Shown: positions 34,371 through 46,073, counted from the stretch's first letter. The stretch: 64,000 nucleotides of DNA from Forficula auricularia (GCA_024734495.1 JALMQS010000085.1:16108127-16172126); one strand, 5' to 3'. Notes: a model not told the origin generated them from the letters alone. Made by a program: numbers and translations.

Positions 34371-35139
34371 AAATCCGATTTTCAACTATTAAGGGCATCG
34401 ATTCCTTCCACCTAGAAGTTACAAAATTAAATTAACTTTTTTTATCTCTGAGATACAAGCTCTCAAAGAGTCAATACCCAGATTGGCCATCACAATACTT
34501 CCCCATTATATTCTTTGAATATAAATGTGAAAGTAAAAATCATATAGGTAGTTGAAAAATATTTATTTCCGCGTTTCAGACAATTTAAAGCACAATGAGA
34601 AAATATTTATTTTTATGCGTGATTTAATAATTTTGATTTGGATTATGCCTTCTAAGAGGGGGCAGTCATTTTTCAACTAAGAAAAAGTCACCAGACGAAG
34701 CTGAAGTGAATATATATTATCCGCTCTGTTAATTTAAATATCAATTGATAAAAAAACTAATGTTCAATTTGAAAAAAATAACGAAAAATTCTATGATGCG
34801 TTTATCGATAAATTTTGCATAAAGGAGGGATGAATAAAATAAAATTTAAAAAATGAAGGTCTATTTTTTGGACAGCATTCCTTGATTGAAAAGTCACCGA
34901 CCACCACTGCTATAAACCTATTATATATTGCATTTATGGCCAAGATGAAATTTCGAATTAGAGCTTTTACAGTTTCTACTCTGTATCGGCTACAGAAAAT
35001 TAATTAAGATTAGAGTTTAATTAATTTTCATTTTTTTTCTCAAACTAATTTCGGAAACAAAACCCATTTAACCAGATCCTATATAGGATTATTAAAAAAC
35101 AATTACATGTGCAATTCTTTTTATATTATTTTTTAACTA
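34371..35139. other. AT-rich non-genic stretch
   Basis: Nothing supported; the segment near 34855-34910 (AATGAAGG... TGGACAGCATTCC... AAAAGTCACC) recurs at 41560-41612 and 56210-56272, so it is part of a dispersed repeat. Confidence 0.5.
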
Positions 35140-35540
35140 GTTGCAAGGCTCGCCTTCGGCGGCCCTCTTCCTAGCCAGGGGGCACACCCCTGGACCTCCA
35201 GCCCTCGAACCCCACCTTAACCCCCACTCCCACCCACCACACCCCCCAAAACCCACCCAGCACCATGCCCAACCCCAGTCCCCACACCACCACCCTCCAT
35301 TCCGCACACTAACCCACTACCCACACCCCAAAACCCCCTCCAGCACCCCAATCCGCACCCGTCCCCACCCACCTCGGATCCCGCACCCCATCCACCCCGT
35401 GCCCTCCAACCCTGCGCACCACACCCCCGCCTAGCCCCCTGGACCCCACCCCGGCTATGACCCTGGACTCCACCCCGCACCACTCTCTTCCGCCTCACTC
35501 CTCACCCCACCCCATTCCACCCCCGCACCCAGTTTTTGCA
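35140..35540. repeat. C-rich low-complexity tract
   Basis: Starts TGCAAGGCTCGCCTTCGGCG and continues as a CCACCCCA-type degenerate tract. The start has a counterpart in reverse at 41400-41460 (CTTCGGCGGCCCTTGCTAGC on minus) joined to another G/C-biased tract. A third such tract lies at 47880-48190. Open frames here are Pro/His- or Gly/Arg-rich artefacts of composition. Confidence 0.7.
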
Positions 35541-36151
35541 TTTCTAGCCTTCTAGTGACCTACAGATTATGTATACAAAATTTGGTGTTTGGCCCAAGAG
35601 AAAGAATTTTCATTTTTTGATCCCCCCCCCATTTGGGTGGTTAGTTTTTGCATTTCTAGCCTTCTAGTGACCCACAGATTATGTATATAAAATTTGGTTT
35701 AGTTTGGTTCAAAAGCAAGAGTTTTCATATTTTGAGTGGTTTTTTGGGGGAATTTTTTTAAACAAAAGTTGTCAGAAATCACATCCCCTACAACTTTGCT
35801 CATTTTAAAATTTGCCGTAGAGTTAATAGTTTAGGAGTTATTTGATAATTTTCATTCGTGCGCCCCCAAAACCTCCTTTTGGGGTCAAAATATCAAAACG
35901 TTATATAACTAAATACGTAAGTTAGAAGACATCTGATATAAATATGAAATTTCATAATAATCCCTTCAGCCGTTTTTACGTGAATCGTGAGCAACTTTTT
36001 GGAAACGACGGAAACATACATACAGACAGACAAGAATTTTGTTGAGGGTGTTTTCGTTCATAACTTTGCTTGAAACGTGTGCAACCAAAATTTCGCGTGA
36101 TTTGGAGCAATGTACAGACAAAACCTTAATTTTATATATATATAGTAGATA
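35541..36151 (+). repeat. Dispersed element 3' part ending in AACATACATACAGACAGAC
   Basis: TTTTTGCATTTCTAGCCTTC is present twice (35534 and 35644). The stretch ends with ACATACATACAGACAGACAA and a terminal (TA)n run. It follows the C-rich tract and probably belongs to the same element. Confidence 0.5.
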
Positions 36152-36304
36152 TATAAAGATAAGAGTAAATAGATATTTTATTTAATATGGATTTACTATG
36201 AGTTAAGGATACTGGGTCACTTATTTCACATTAAAATTGACCCAGTATCCTTAACTCATAGTAAATCCATATTAAATAAAATATCTATTTACTCTTATCT
36301 TTAT
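36152..36304. repeat. Nearly perfect palindrome, 67-bp arms
   Basis: Left arm 36152-36219 and right arm 36238-36304 are reverse complements with a single-base indel (a T run). The 18-bp loop is CTTATTTCACATTAAAAT. A diverged single arm lies at 48808-48893 with the loop word still attached. Confidence 0.92.
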
Positions 36305-38785
36305 TAAAGATGTTTTCACCTTGCACCAACACCACAATCTCTACTGATTATTAGTAGATATATGTTTAAGTGTGGGTGTATGAATAGTGCAAATTACTTT
36401 AGCCGGACAATGTAGTGAGAGGGACTTGAATTCGGGATTCCTTTTCAGTAAGCAGTGACGCTATAATTTCAGACGATCTGACCCCCATAAAATGCCTTGT
36501 ATGCATATAAAAAAGTCTTTTGAAAAAAATTAAAATTATCTATAATTTGGAGTAAAAGTGAAAACTATTTCAAGACACTGTACATATTCCATATTCCTTA
36601 ATAAATTTGAAAATGTTTTATGAGTGATTCGGGTGAACTATTGTTAATACAATACTTGACCATACCCTGTATGGTAATGTAAAAATGAAAGTTGACAGAA
36701 AAAGTTCGGATTATTGAAACAAACGTTTCTGTAGAATTTCAGCTTATTAGCTATACATACACCGCCATCAACGAATCAATTTTTTCCTATACTCTGGATT
36801 TCCTAAACAGTGGTTCTAAAACCAAAAGCTCAAATCTAATGAGTCCTTTGTTTAGATTTCATACTTCAAAATGATTTTTCTCAAGTTTCAGATAACTCTA
36901 AACACGAATAGCAAAAAAAAAAAAAAAAAACGAAAAAGAATTGAGATGAATTCAATACTGCGGGCGAGTTCCAGCGTGTGAGAGAGGGCTTAAACAGAAT
37001 ATTCCATCATCAGCAATTTTAACTTCTAAGAACCCGACAAAAAAATCTCTCTCTCAATATGCAAATAGCGAATGCTTATAGACTGAAAATTATTTATGCA
37101 TGGAAGTTTCCTATCGAATCTCCCAAAGTTGAGAAATTTCGATTTTTATGAGGTTTCATATTATCCTTAATAAAATGACTCACCATTATAATGCAACAAA
37201 CCAAGTAGATTCATTTACAATTTGTTGCTTTAGATTAAAATTAACTAAGTCTCTCGTATAGACATATTAGATCAATAATAATTTATATAGTATCAGGTGC
37301 AGTTCCATATTAAATGTTCAGAATCGTGCGATCCTCTCTGACATCTATATTTCATAAATGGACAAAAGGAAATTTGCTTATAAATTATAATGGCAATCCA
37401 TTTTCGCTCAAATCCCACAGGTTCTCTTGAACATTTTCTCGCTGAACTTACCTAGTCTTAATTCAAAATCATCGAATCATTGGACATACACTTAATTTCA
37501 CTTATAATATAGTATACTTAATAAGTGCAGTATTTCATTCCTCTTTCGAGTTTTTCAAACTTTGTGGCTTCTTGAAAAGTTTCTCCTTATTTTTAATTTA
37601 TGTATTAAGAAATTGCATTTTACAGGAAATATTACCTGGCTGTATATTTTTAATTTATTGCTTTACCATACGTAAAATAGAGAAATAAATATGATAATCA
37701 GCAGATTTTTTTCCTAGAATTTAACAAATCTTTCCGTTTCAAGTTCGAAAAAAGTTCTTTATGAGAAGAATTTATTATAATAATAGGTTGTTTGCTCACT
37801 AGATTTCAGTCGAAATCGGATCATGCAAATTTACAGTATAGCCCATCTAAAAATAATTACCTACTAATAATTTTGATATAACCATTTAATACACTTGAAG
37901 CTCTGTTTTCAATTAAATTTGTTATCAAAATTTTTTCTGGATATTTTAAGAAATTTTTATAGTGAGTAAACTACCTCGTATCTTACTCAAGTTTTATTAT
38001 TATATTAAAATGTTTCACCTAGAACCAACACCGAACTCCTTAAAAGTTAGTAAACTAATCGCCTCAGAGTATCATTTAAAATTTAAATAAATAAATATAT
38101 AAACTATTAAAAATATACATACAGACAGAGGCTATCCTGAGGCCTCATAATAACTGAATATGTTAATGTTGAAGCTTGTAAAGTACCTGTGAAATTAATA
38201 AATGTAAAATAATTTTTGTTTATTTTTTTGTCCAGACTTGTATTTGGAATTTTGAAGTCCTTCAAAAAAATTATTGCCTTGGATTTTGCATTTTCTCTGA
38301 AAGATCCTGCATACGAGTATAAGGAGTCATTTGAAAAAAAAAATGGACACAGGGCAAACATTATAAGATGGAAGAATATTTGGATAATGTTTTGAATAAA
38401 CAAAAAGGGAATCTGAGATTTTAAACTATGTAATTATGATTTGATTGATATAAATTTAAGGAGAGTAGAAAAATAAAAAAATAGGGAAAAAGAAGATGGA
38501 ATTTAAGCTGAGACAAAAATAACCAAGATGAACAATTCGTAATTTGTTGATCTAAGCTTTTAAGGGGAATGTCGAGAAATTACCGTAAGAGAATTTAATG
38601 ATAGTCCGAGGATATTTTTAGAGAGGAGTTGAATAAAAATAGACCTGTGGAGGGTGGAGCTCATGAAAATAAACGAGCAAAGCCTTTTAGTTTGCAAGAA
38701 AATGGACATTCATTTAGGTATTTGGATATTTTTAATCAAATGTTTATTTAGTTTCGCAAGATTAAGAAATTTGTTAATAGCTTAG
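36305..38785. other. Non-genic stretch
   Basis: Includes TTTTCACCTTGCACCAACAC (36312), related to CACCTAGAACCAACACCGA near 38016, and the reversed terminus of the TTTACTTTACCATACAGGG family at 36645-36690. A poly(A) run lies at 36913-36930. No gene. Confidence 0.45.
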
Positions 38786-38880
38786 GGGCGATCCACAAAT
38801 TACGTACCACGTTAAGAGGGCGGGGGGGGGGGGGGGGGGTGACATCGTGTGACAAGGGGTGACGAGACATAAGCTTCGTG
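38786..38880 (+). repeat. Solo transposon terminus with poly-G tract
   Basis: GGGGCGATCCACAAATTACG, then a run of about 18 G and GTGACATCGTGTGACAAGGG. The 'GATCCACAAATTACGT' head is a common transposon end in arthropod sequence. No partner end was found. Confidence 0.5.
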
Positions 38881-41287
38881 ATATCACATGTATATATCTA
38901 AACTAAAGTATTAAAACTCAACTCTAACGAAAAACTTTAAAATGTCCATGGACTGAAGATTATTAAATTTTGTATCGTTCATTTGATTTGTTATGTTTTG
39001 TAAAATTTCTAAAATGTTTGATTTATTATTGATTTTATGAATAAAGATTTTAAATCAGTGGCGGATGGTGCCTTTTCAACATTTCAGGGGATGCTGTCCA
39101 AAAAACTAGCTTCATATTTTTGAAATTTTATTTTAATTTTCGCTTTATTTTGCAAATTACATCAAATACGGCATCATTTTAGTTATTTTTCAAATTTAAA
39201 ATTAGATTTTTAAAAATTTATTTTGGGACCTTCGCCCCAAATGGATAGTGGTTTGTGTGAGGGAGGGTAGGAGTCAGAAATTAATTCTAACAAGCTATGA
39301 CTTATTGTCTATTGCATTCTTAGTTATTTCCGATCTTATATATTGAGAGTTCTTACAAATGGATTAGTCCACAGATTCTCTTTTTTATAATAATTTTTTT
39401 AATAGTTACTCAGCGAAAACAATTTTTATTCTACTAAAACTCGTAAAGACTTGTCTTTGACACGCTTGAACTGGAAGATATACCAGACAGGGACTTCAAA
39501 TCCATCGGCACCTTTTTTCGAAAAATCATTCATTTTAATTAAATTAATAAAAAAAAATGAAAATGTTGGATAGAATTCAATGCTTCGGCCCGCCCAGAAA
39601 AGTAGGGACTAATTAAAATCTGCAAGAGAAAAAAATAAGTCGGCCAAATGCGAGTCAGATTACATACCGAGGTTTCCGTACCTTTAATTTACAAAATATG
39701 TGAGATATCAAATTCCTTCGTATGTGCTGCTGGTAAAGAGAGAATGCGTGAATTTTCTAATTTTATGTAAAACCATTTCTGAAAGAGCCGACAGGTACAA
39801 ACATTTCTTTAAAAAACTTTGGGGCATCTCACACCGTCATTTTAAAAAGAAATAAACCTTTAAAAAAGCCTAATCTTACTTTACTCTCGATGATAAAAAT
39901 AAAAATATTTTTTTTGACCCCACAAAAAATGGACCCCCTCAAAAAAATTATCCAGTTAAAATTTTAATATGATTTTTGATTTGGGCGAAATGGATAATAC
40001 ATAGATATAATTTATAGATTTCAAGTTTATATATTTTATTTAGTTTACAAACTACAATGCTCTGACAGACGAATAGACAGATAGATATTGTAGAGACACT
40101 AATAAAAGCTAAGCCGACCACAAAATAGTAATTAGTTGTGATATAATTTTTAATGAAGACCAGAGAGTAGGGTTAGCTGAGGATGTATGAAGTGTTGCAT
40201 ATCTACACGGCGCAGGCGAGGACCTCATTTTAATAAGAAAGATGCAAGAAACTGCTGCACTTAAAAGAAATAACAGATCCTTATATTCTTGAAAGAAAGC
40301 ATTCAGTAGCTGGAGACCAAGTAGAGGCAGGGTGACCGGTCTAGTGAATTTACTGAAATATGTAGGGTTATTTTTAATAGAATAGGTATGTCAGAAATAT
40401 GATTTTTTTCTGAGGTCTGTATAAATTCTGATATTCACGATGACTTAAGAACAGAAGCTTGTATTCTTGTATATATCTGGTGCGAAAATGTTTGTATATC
40501 TAATGCAAAAAATTCATTAGATTTTGGCTTTCTAACTTGAGAATTTTGAATGAAAAAGAATGCAAGAAATCATAAAAAAATCGAATTTTCATATAAAATG
40601 ATTCTTGAACAGTAAGAGTTAATGAGGTGAAATACACCACAATAGTTTGTATTAATTAGGAGCATCTTAATCCTAAATTTTAGCTTTTTAGCTTAAGCCG
40701 TCCGCTGACAAAAATGTCACATCACCAAAATTTATAAAGCGGATATTGATTCCTGAAAAAGTTTATTTTTTTCCTCCAATTTTAATATTAAAATAAGATA
40801 TTTATTTATTTTATAAATGTATCCATCATATTTTCTGCTCGTTAGTAAAGATAATTTCTTAAAAGATTATTTAAAAAAAAAAATAAAATAAAATAAAATA
40901 ACAATCCATCCCCCTTCCTTAACATTTTCCAGATGCTGGTGGGACAACCCACTCGTTCCACCAAAACATATTAGATAATAATTCATAAATAAAAACCGTT
41001 TTAGTTCCATTAGTGTTGTGAACAAATATATTTTAACAACTAGTTAGAAATTTATTATTCATTACGTATTCAACAGAGTGGTTGGTCTCATTTGATAGAT
41101 AATTAGTCAGCAAAAAGAAGGCGATTAGAGAAAATGCATTAATGAAATTTTCATTAGAGCACAGCTAAGTCCCTTTAAATACATATGTACTATATAGATT
41201 TTTCTTAAATAGATTTATGTTCAAATGAATAATTTAAGATGACTATAAATATCCCCAAAACCTCCCCTTTCTCGCTGAAGAGATAAA
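38881..41287. other. Long non-genic stretch with repeat fragments
   Basis: CGGCCAAATGCGAGTCAGAT followed by ACCGAGGTTTCCGTACC at 39641-39682 recurs in diverged form at 41290-41332. A dispersed repeat lies near 40500-40740, and a poly(A)/AAAAT run near 40875-40900. No exon-like island. Confidence 0.45.
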
Positions 41288-41460
41288 AGAGGCCAAATGC
41301 GAGTGAGACTGGGATAGTAAAAGGGTCCGAACCCAAAATATATATTTATTAGGGGGGTGAGGGTCCAGGAGCATAGTGGAGCGGGTGTTCAGGTGGTGTG
41401 TGGTGGGCGGTGTGGGGGTCCCCCTCGCTAGCAAGGGCCGCCGAAGACGGGCATTGCAGA
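41288..41460 (-). repeat. G-rich tract linked to GCTAGCGAGGG motif
   Basis: On the minus strand: TGCCCGTCTTCGGCGGCCCT, then CTAGCGAGGGGGACCCCCAC and a CACC-rich tract. This is the same head as the C-rich tract at 35140. Confidence 0.6.
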
Positions 41461-41839
41461 ATATTAAAAAATCTAATGTTAAATTTGAAAAATACAAGAA
41501 TGATGTAGTAAATGATGAAATTTACAAAAAAAAGTGAAGATTAAAATAAAATTTCAAAAAAATGAAGGGTATTTTATTGGACAGCGACCCCTGGTTGAAA
41601 AGTCTCCAACCGATTGTGTGTATTTATTATTCTTTAAGAGAACTAATTTTCCAATTTCCCATTGATATAGAGAGAAATTATCATGAAATCTTTGAATATT
41701 TACGATCCGTTGCAGTTTATTTATAAAGTATTAATTTAATATTTTAATAATTTTTTTGAATTTTTAGGTAAATGAATAGACATGACTTGTAAACTACAAG
41801 GATGCAATTTTTTTAACTGTAAATTGCTTTGATATATAA

Positions 41840-42720
41840 CAGGGATCTTCAAACTTTTTCACGATCGGTGCACCAAATTTTCAGTAAAAGTTCCGCGGGG
41901 CACATCTTTCAAAACGTAGAAAATATCAACATCAGTATATTTACACTTTACATAATACATGTAAAACCGCTTAATTATCTAATCATTAGATTAGATTTTA
42001 ATGATTTTTTTTATTATATAGCTTTTTTACTTTACCATACAGGGCATGGTCAAGTATTGTAATCGTGCATGAAAAAAGTGTTTTTTTTCCTTCTTTTTTT
42101 TCAAAATATTACAAAAACGGCGGAAACTATTTTGATTAAAAAAATTGACCGAAACCATGGCATTTCGCTCTATAAAAAAGCTTTAATAAGTGAACATCGA
42201 AAAAATTATATTTTTCGAGACAATAATTGTTTTGTCAAAATGTCTGTTAGTTAATTAGTCTGTCTGGTTGTCTGGTTGTTAGTCTGTGCGTTACCAAATT
42301 TTTGTGGACGAGCTAGCTCAAAAACTAGTGTGAATATCGAAACCAAATTTCACACTTAGTTTTTGTCCATTGAGATTAAGATCTGATTAGATTTTGGTGC
42401 ATATCGATCCAAAAATTAAGGGGGGTGCCGGAGGGTCAAAAAAATGGAAATTTTGGCCATTTACCGAACTCAACCAAATTTTGTATACATAATCAGTGGG
42501 ACCCCAGAAGTATAAAAATTCAAAAACTAAACCCCCCTCATGATTATAAATAATTTTAGGGGCCAGGTTGTATGGTAAAGTCAAGTGGATGGCCACATCA
42601 GAACACGTCAGCTCATTTATTTATTTATTTTGAAAATATATCATTTTCTTTTTAATAAAGGGACCACATCGTCGCGGTGCACCTGAAAGTTCTCCGCGGT
42701 GCATAGTTTGAAGACCTCTG
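41840..42720. mobile_element. hAT-like element, 881 bp, carrying a nested repeat
   Basis: The ends CAGGGATCTTCAAACTTTTT and (reversed) CAGAGGTCTTCAAACTATGC agree well. Sub-terminal GGTGCACC words and TCCGCGG are present on both sides. The flanking octamers ATATATAA and CTATATAG match at 6 of 8. The interior is largely occupied by the dispersed element 42026-42602. No transposase. Confidence 0.8.
42026..42602 (+). repeat. TTTACTTTACCATACAGGG element, near full length
   Basis: Starts TTTACTTTACCATACAGGGC and ends TTGTATGGTAAAGTCAAGTG with GGCCACATCA. The two ends share a short inverted TACCATACA/TGTATGGTA. Internal words AAAAACGGCGGAAAC, TGTCTGGTTGTCTGGTTGTT and GAGCTAGCTCAAAAAC recur in the other copies. 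A reversed copy lies at 56983-57346. No frame of interest. Confidence 0.75.
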
Positions 42721-42809
42721 CTATATAGTATCGAGACAAAGAAGGTTCCGTTTTAAGTGCGTTCGAAGCTCTAGAAAAGTTTTTTAAAAGAATTTAAAAG
42801 TTTATTTCA

Positions 42810-43001
42810 ATGAACATTGAAGAAAGGCATGGCCAGTCGAAGATAGTAGAGGGCGACATCGATAAATGTCAAGAAGACCAACGACCATTAATATTGATCT
42901 TGTCACATCTCGGATGTCGACCTGGACCAGAGCCAAATCCCCAGGAGGCGATTCATTTCCAGCACGTCGGACTCTCCATCCACTTTGATATATTTTTATA
43001 A
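42810..43001 (+). other. Moderately GC-rich island with short open frame
   Basis: A 63-codon plus frame (MNIEERHGQSKIVEGDIDK...) stands out against AT-rich surroundings. On minus, an equally protein-like stretch reads KVDGESDVLEMNRLLGIWLW before a stop. No domain, no convincing splice pair. Could be an exon fragment or repeat-derived. Confidence 0.2.
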
Positions 43002-43634
43002 TTTGTTATCTATATATTATAGCATTTTATTTATTCTCGAAACATTCGCGGGGGATGATAGGGATAGGTTCCTAGGCCAAGTGTCATTTTTATAGAATAA
43101 GAAATGACTCAATGGAATGAAATCATCAAGGCCTCGAATGGAAAATGAAATATTACTTTTGACATTTAAAAAATCCATTAAGAGAATTCTATAAATTAGA
43201 AAAAACGACTCTTTAAAGAGGGATTAAAATATAACTTGATCTAAATTTTTATCTTCTTGGGATACTCGTTTCCAAGCGTTTCTCTAGTATGATGTATGAG
43301 GAGTTTAATTTTAATAAAAATGTCCTAGAGAACCATTGTTCACTTGAATCTAATGGTTGAATAACATTTAAGACGTTTCACTTTTCATTTTGATTAGAGT
43401 TCCATTAAAAGTAAATCATCCATATATCTCAATTTTAAATTAGGAATATTAATTTCATGATAAATTCAAACTATTTATAAAAGATTCCATAAATCATTTT
43501 GTTTTCCATTAAAAGGCCTCTAAATCAGCCAACGGGTTGGATTAAAAAGTTTTTAGGGTATGATGTATCTTCAATCCTTTATTATTAATTTAAAAATATA
43601 TTGAATAAATTTTGTTCAGGGAGAATGGTCTAGG
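43002..43634. other. AT-rich non-genic stretch
   Basis: Nothing supported. Confidence 0.4.
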
Positions 43635-43642
43635 TTCTAGGT

Positions 43643-43848
43643 CAGGCAACCTTTTGAGACGGAAAAGCCAAAAGTTACAATTTACAAAATTTTCTAGTTT
43701 TTAAAGAGCCACTAACATATTTAATTCAATATTATGGTATTTGATTAGGATTAGATATATATAAATTTGATTTTTTATTTAAAATAAAGCCGCATCTTCA
43801 CATCGAAAGAACCGCATGTGGCTGCGAGCCGCAGGTTGCCGACCCCTG
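43643..43848. mobile_element. 206-bp hAT-type MITE with perfect 8-bp duplication
   Basis: Ends CAGGCAACCTTTTGAGAC and (reversed) CAGGGGTCGGCAACCTGCGG. TTCTAGGT flanks both sides exactly (43635-43642 and 43849-43856). The right end carries GGCTGCGAGCCGC, a word common in hAT non-autonomous elements. It split a copy of the ...TTCTAGGTGAAACAT sequence. Confidence 0.93.
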
Positions 43849-43941
43849 TTCTAGGTGAAACATATTTAATGAAATTAAAATTAAAATTTTAAATATATAA
43901 ATTACTAGATAGGATTCACAAATAAAACCAAATTGCTTATG

Positions 43942-43993
43942 AATAAGACTAAATATATATTTCGGGTATCGAGCCCATCTTCAGGAGTTTATT
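43942..43993 (-). ncRNA. Hammerhead-ribozyme-like motif H4
   Basis: Minus strand: CTGAAGA (43978-43984), extra T, helix II GGG-CTCGATA-CCC, GAAA (43960-43963), then TATATATTT. Helix I pairs AATAAACT (5' side, 43986-43993) with AGTCTTATT (3' side, 43942-43950), eight pairs with one bulged C, although the pair next to the core is mismatched (C with U). Its right-arm counterpart at 44300-44324 has lost the helices. Confidence 0.4.
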
Positions 43994-44058
43994 AAAGGAG
44001 ACAATAAAAGAGTGTCTCTTCTGCTGGAAAAATAATTTTTTTAATTTATTTATAACGA

Positions 44059-44100
44059 GACTATAGTTTCGAGGGCTTTGCCTTCTTCATCAGTCTACAC
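44059..44100 (-). ncRNA. Hammerhead-ribozyme-like motif H1'
   Basis: Minus strand: CTGATGA (44087-44093), helix II region AGAAGGCAAAGCCCTC with one mismatch, GAAA (44067-44070), CTATA, GTC (44059-44061). The core is complete. Helix I is poor beyond two pairs. Confidence 0.35.
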
Positions 44101-44121
44101 ACATCAATTTCTGTAAATCAA

Positions 44122-44175
44122 TTGTAATAGACTGATGAAGAGGGCTAACTCCTCGAAACTACAGTCTCGTTATAA
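44122..44175 (+). ncRNA. Hammerhead-ribozyme-like motif H1 (best candidate)
   Basis: CTGATGA (44132-44138), one extra A, helix II GAGG-GCTAACT-CCTC, GAAA (44155-44158), C-TACA-G as a one-pair helix III, then UC with the candidate cleavage site after C44166. Helix I: GA/TC next to the core, internal loop TA/G, then TTGTAA (44122-44127) with TTATAA (44170-44175), including one G-U pair. Very short helix III and a looped helix I are features reported for hammerheads of Penelope-like elements. An extra residue after A9 is known from a viroid hammerhead (chrysanthemum chlorotic mottle viroid). Confidence 0.5.
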
Positions 44176-44371
44176 ATAAATTAAAAAAAATTATTTTTCC
44201 AGCAGAAGACACACTCTTTTATTGTCCCCTTTAATTTATAAAATTCTGCTACTCTCGGAAAAAAGAAACTTTCAATTCAGGAGTTTTCAATGTGAGGTCC
44301 TGAAGATGGCCTCGTAACCCGAAAAATGTATAGTGTTGCTGATAAACAATTTGTCTTTTATTTGTGAAACC

Positions 44372-44747
44372 TACGTAGTAATTTATATTTTTTAAATTTA
44401 AATTTAAATTTTATATTGAATTTTTTCGGCATTATCAAAAATTTTTCATTTACAAAGACTAAAAATAAAAGCGGTGGCAGTTTTTAGTCATGTGTGTAGG
44501 TAACCTAAAAATTTGTTTTCTATTTTTGAGCCTATTTCGAAATAAAAGTGAGTTTTTAAATTGTCTTATTGGATTTAGATGATCTCAGCCATATGATTAA
44601 AAAACATACATAAAAACAATTAAACACACAAAACCACATTTGGTCATAAGTTGTGTATTACATTCGGATGATCTCAAATTGTGTATTCTTCTCCGATAAA
44701 AAGTTTAAATGGAATTTTCTAGTCCACCGCAAAAGTTATAATAAATC
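44372..44747. other. AT-rich non-genic stretch
   Basis: Nothing supported. Confidence 0.4.
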
Positions 44748-45174
44748 CCGGGATTTGGATGAAAGCGGTTCGGATATAAACAAGGGAACTATACTATATA
44801 TCCAACAAAATATCATTTATTAGAAAAGTTTTCCCTTTTAGAATTGTTTCGAAACCTCCTTCCTCAGGGTCTATAACAATTAAAAGGGATTTGGACATCA
44901 TTATTATTAAGATTATTATATTATTATTTCTACAATATAAACATTTAATTGTTATAGACCCTGAGGAAAGAGGGAAAATCATTCGAAACGTCTCGGATTA
45001 GAAACAACATTAAAAGCGAAAACTTATAATATTGAAGGAGACAATAAAAGAAGACAAAAAATGTCTTCTGCTGGAATTACTAGTATAATTTTTTTTTTTA
45101 ATTCCAGCAGAAATGATATTTTGTTGGATATAGTTCTCTTGAATATTTCCGGACTGCCTTCATCCAAATCCTGA
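44748..45174. repeat. Nested palindromes
   Basis: Outer arms contain GGATTTGGATGAA and ATATCCAACAAAATATCATT, inverted at ~45112-45174. An inner pair has AATTGTTATAGACCCTGAGG on both strands (around 44862-44882 and 44948-44967), each followed by a GAAA, so a degraded hammerhead-like core is again near the loop. TTCCAGCAGAA near 45100 links it to the 43916 palindrome. Confidence 0.65.
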
Positions 45175-45856
45175 GATATTCGTATATCAGTCCGTCTCCA
45201 AAAGAAAAACTTCAAACGTATTATACTAAATCTTGGCAGTGAAGATAGAAAAAATAGAAGATAAACAAATCAATAATAAGTTGAGGGTTTAGGTGTATTG
45301 ACGATGAAACTCATACCTCCGTGGACATACAAATTTGGAAGATTTTAAAATTTAATTTGTGTACGAGAATATGCCTGGTGATTCAGAGGTAAATGATTTC
45401 TTTGTTATTTGAACTTTAGTCACTCCAAACATTAAATTATTTAACCAGGAAGACATTTCACAACAATAATACCTTCATTATTTATTATGGTTTTATGTTT
45501 TCATAAAAGGTTTTAACTATATTCACGGAGGTTGATAAAAGTATAATAAACATAAGAAAGAATGAATAAATAAAAGCTCACCCGTTTGTTTTAGGATAAT
45601 AAACAGAACGAAGAGAAAAAATGTTCATCGTTTTGGAAATAAAATCGTTTATTAGAGGGAACAAAAGCGGCCAAGTCCAATTGATAAAGGGAGAAAGTCA
45701 CCTGAGCTCGACAGGAGGCGAATTTATATGAGGGAAATAAATTAAAATTTTTTAACTATATAATATAGAAGCAATGATTATTCTGAATATCAATAATTTA
45801 TGAAATAATAATATAAATTAGTTCAACTTTCCTTCAGACCAGGCAGAAATTATTTA
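45175..45856. other. AT-rich non-genic stretch
   Basis: Nothing supported. Confidence 0.4.
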
Positions 45857-46073
45857 ATTTTATATAGTCAGAATTTTGAGTAATAAATTTCTCTATGATA
45901 AAGGTGGGGGTAATCAATTATACTTGATTATATCCATTTTTGTTTTAAATATTCTTTGTCATTGAGAGACGTTTCCACAAAGATGTGCCATTATTAGTCT
46001 GTAAAACACAAAACATATCATATATCATAGAGAAATTTACCACTCAAAGTTCTGACTTTATAAAATATAATTT
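45857..46073. repeat. Fold-back with ~45-bp arms
   Basis: TAGTCAGAATTTTGAGTAAT and AATTTCTCTATGATA on the left recur inverted at 46023-46070 (TATCATAGAGAAATTTACCA, CTCAAAGTTCTGACT). Confidence 0.7.

Larger units (their letters stand above)
43916..44371. repeat. Compound palindrome carrying two hammerhead-like motifs per arm
   Basis: Inner arms 43991-44098 and 44127-44235 are strong inverted repeats (GGAGACAATAAAAGAG, CTGCTGGAAAAATAA, TAACGAGACTATAGTTTCGA). Outer arms 43917-43985 and 44297-44371 are weaker. Left-arm motifs H4 and H1' lie on the minus strand, right-arm motifs H1 and H4' on the plus strand. Motifs within an arm are about 110-165 bp apart. Confidence 0.8.

Noticed and set aside
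35141..35498. Open frames rich in Pro/His (plus) or Gly/Arg (minus)
   Set aside because: They are translations of a low-complexity C-rich tract; both strands are open for compositional reasons and no start or splice context fits.
36692..36874. 60-codon plus frame
   Set aside because: Begins inside the reversed end of a dispersed repeat and shows no protein features.
38107..38403. 98-codon minus frame
   Set aside because: Phe/Ile-rich translation of AT-rich DNA; no domain or splice context.
44862..44995. Intact hammerhead-like motifs in the inner palindrome
   Set aside because: CTGAGGA and GAAA are present but helix II and helix I pairing is poor on both strands; treated as degraded.
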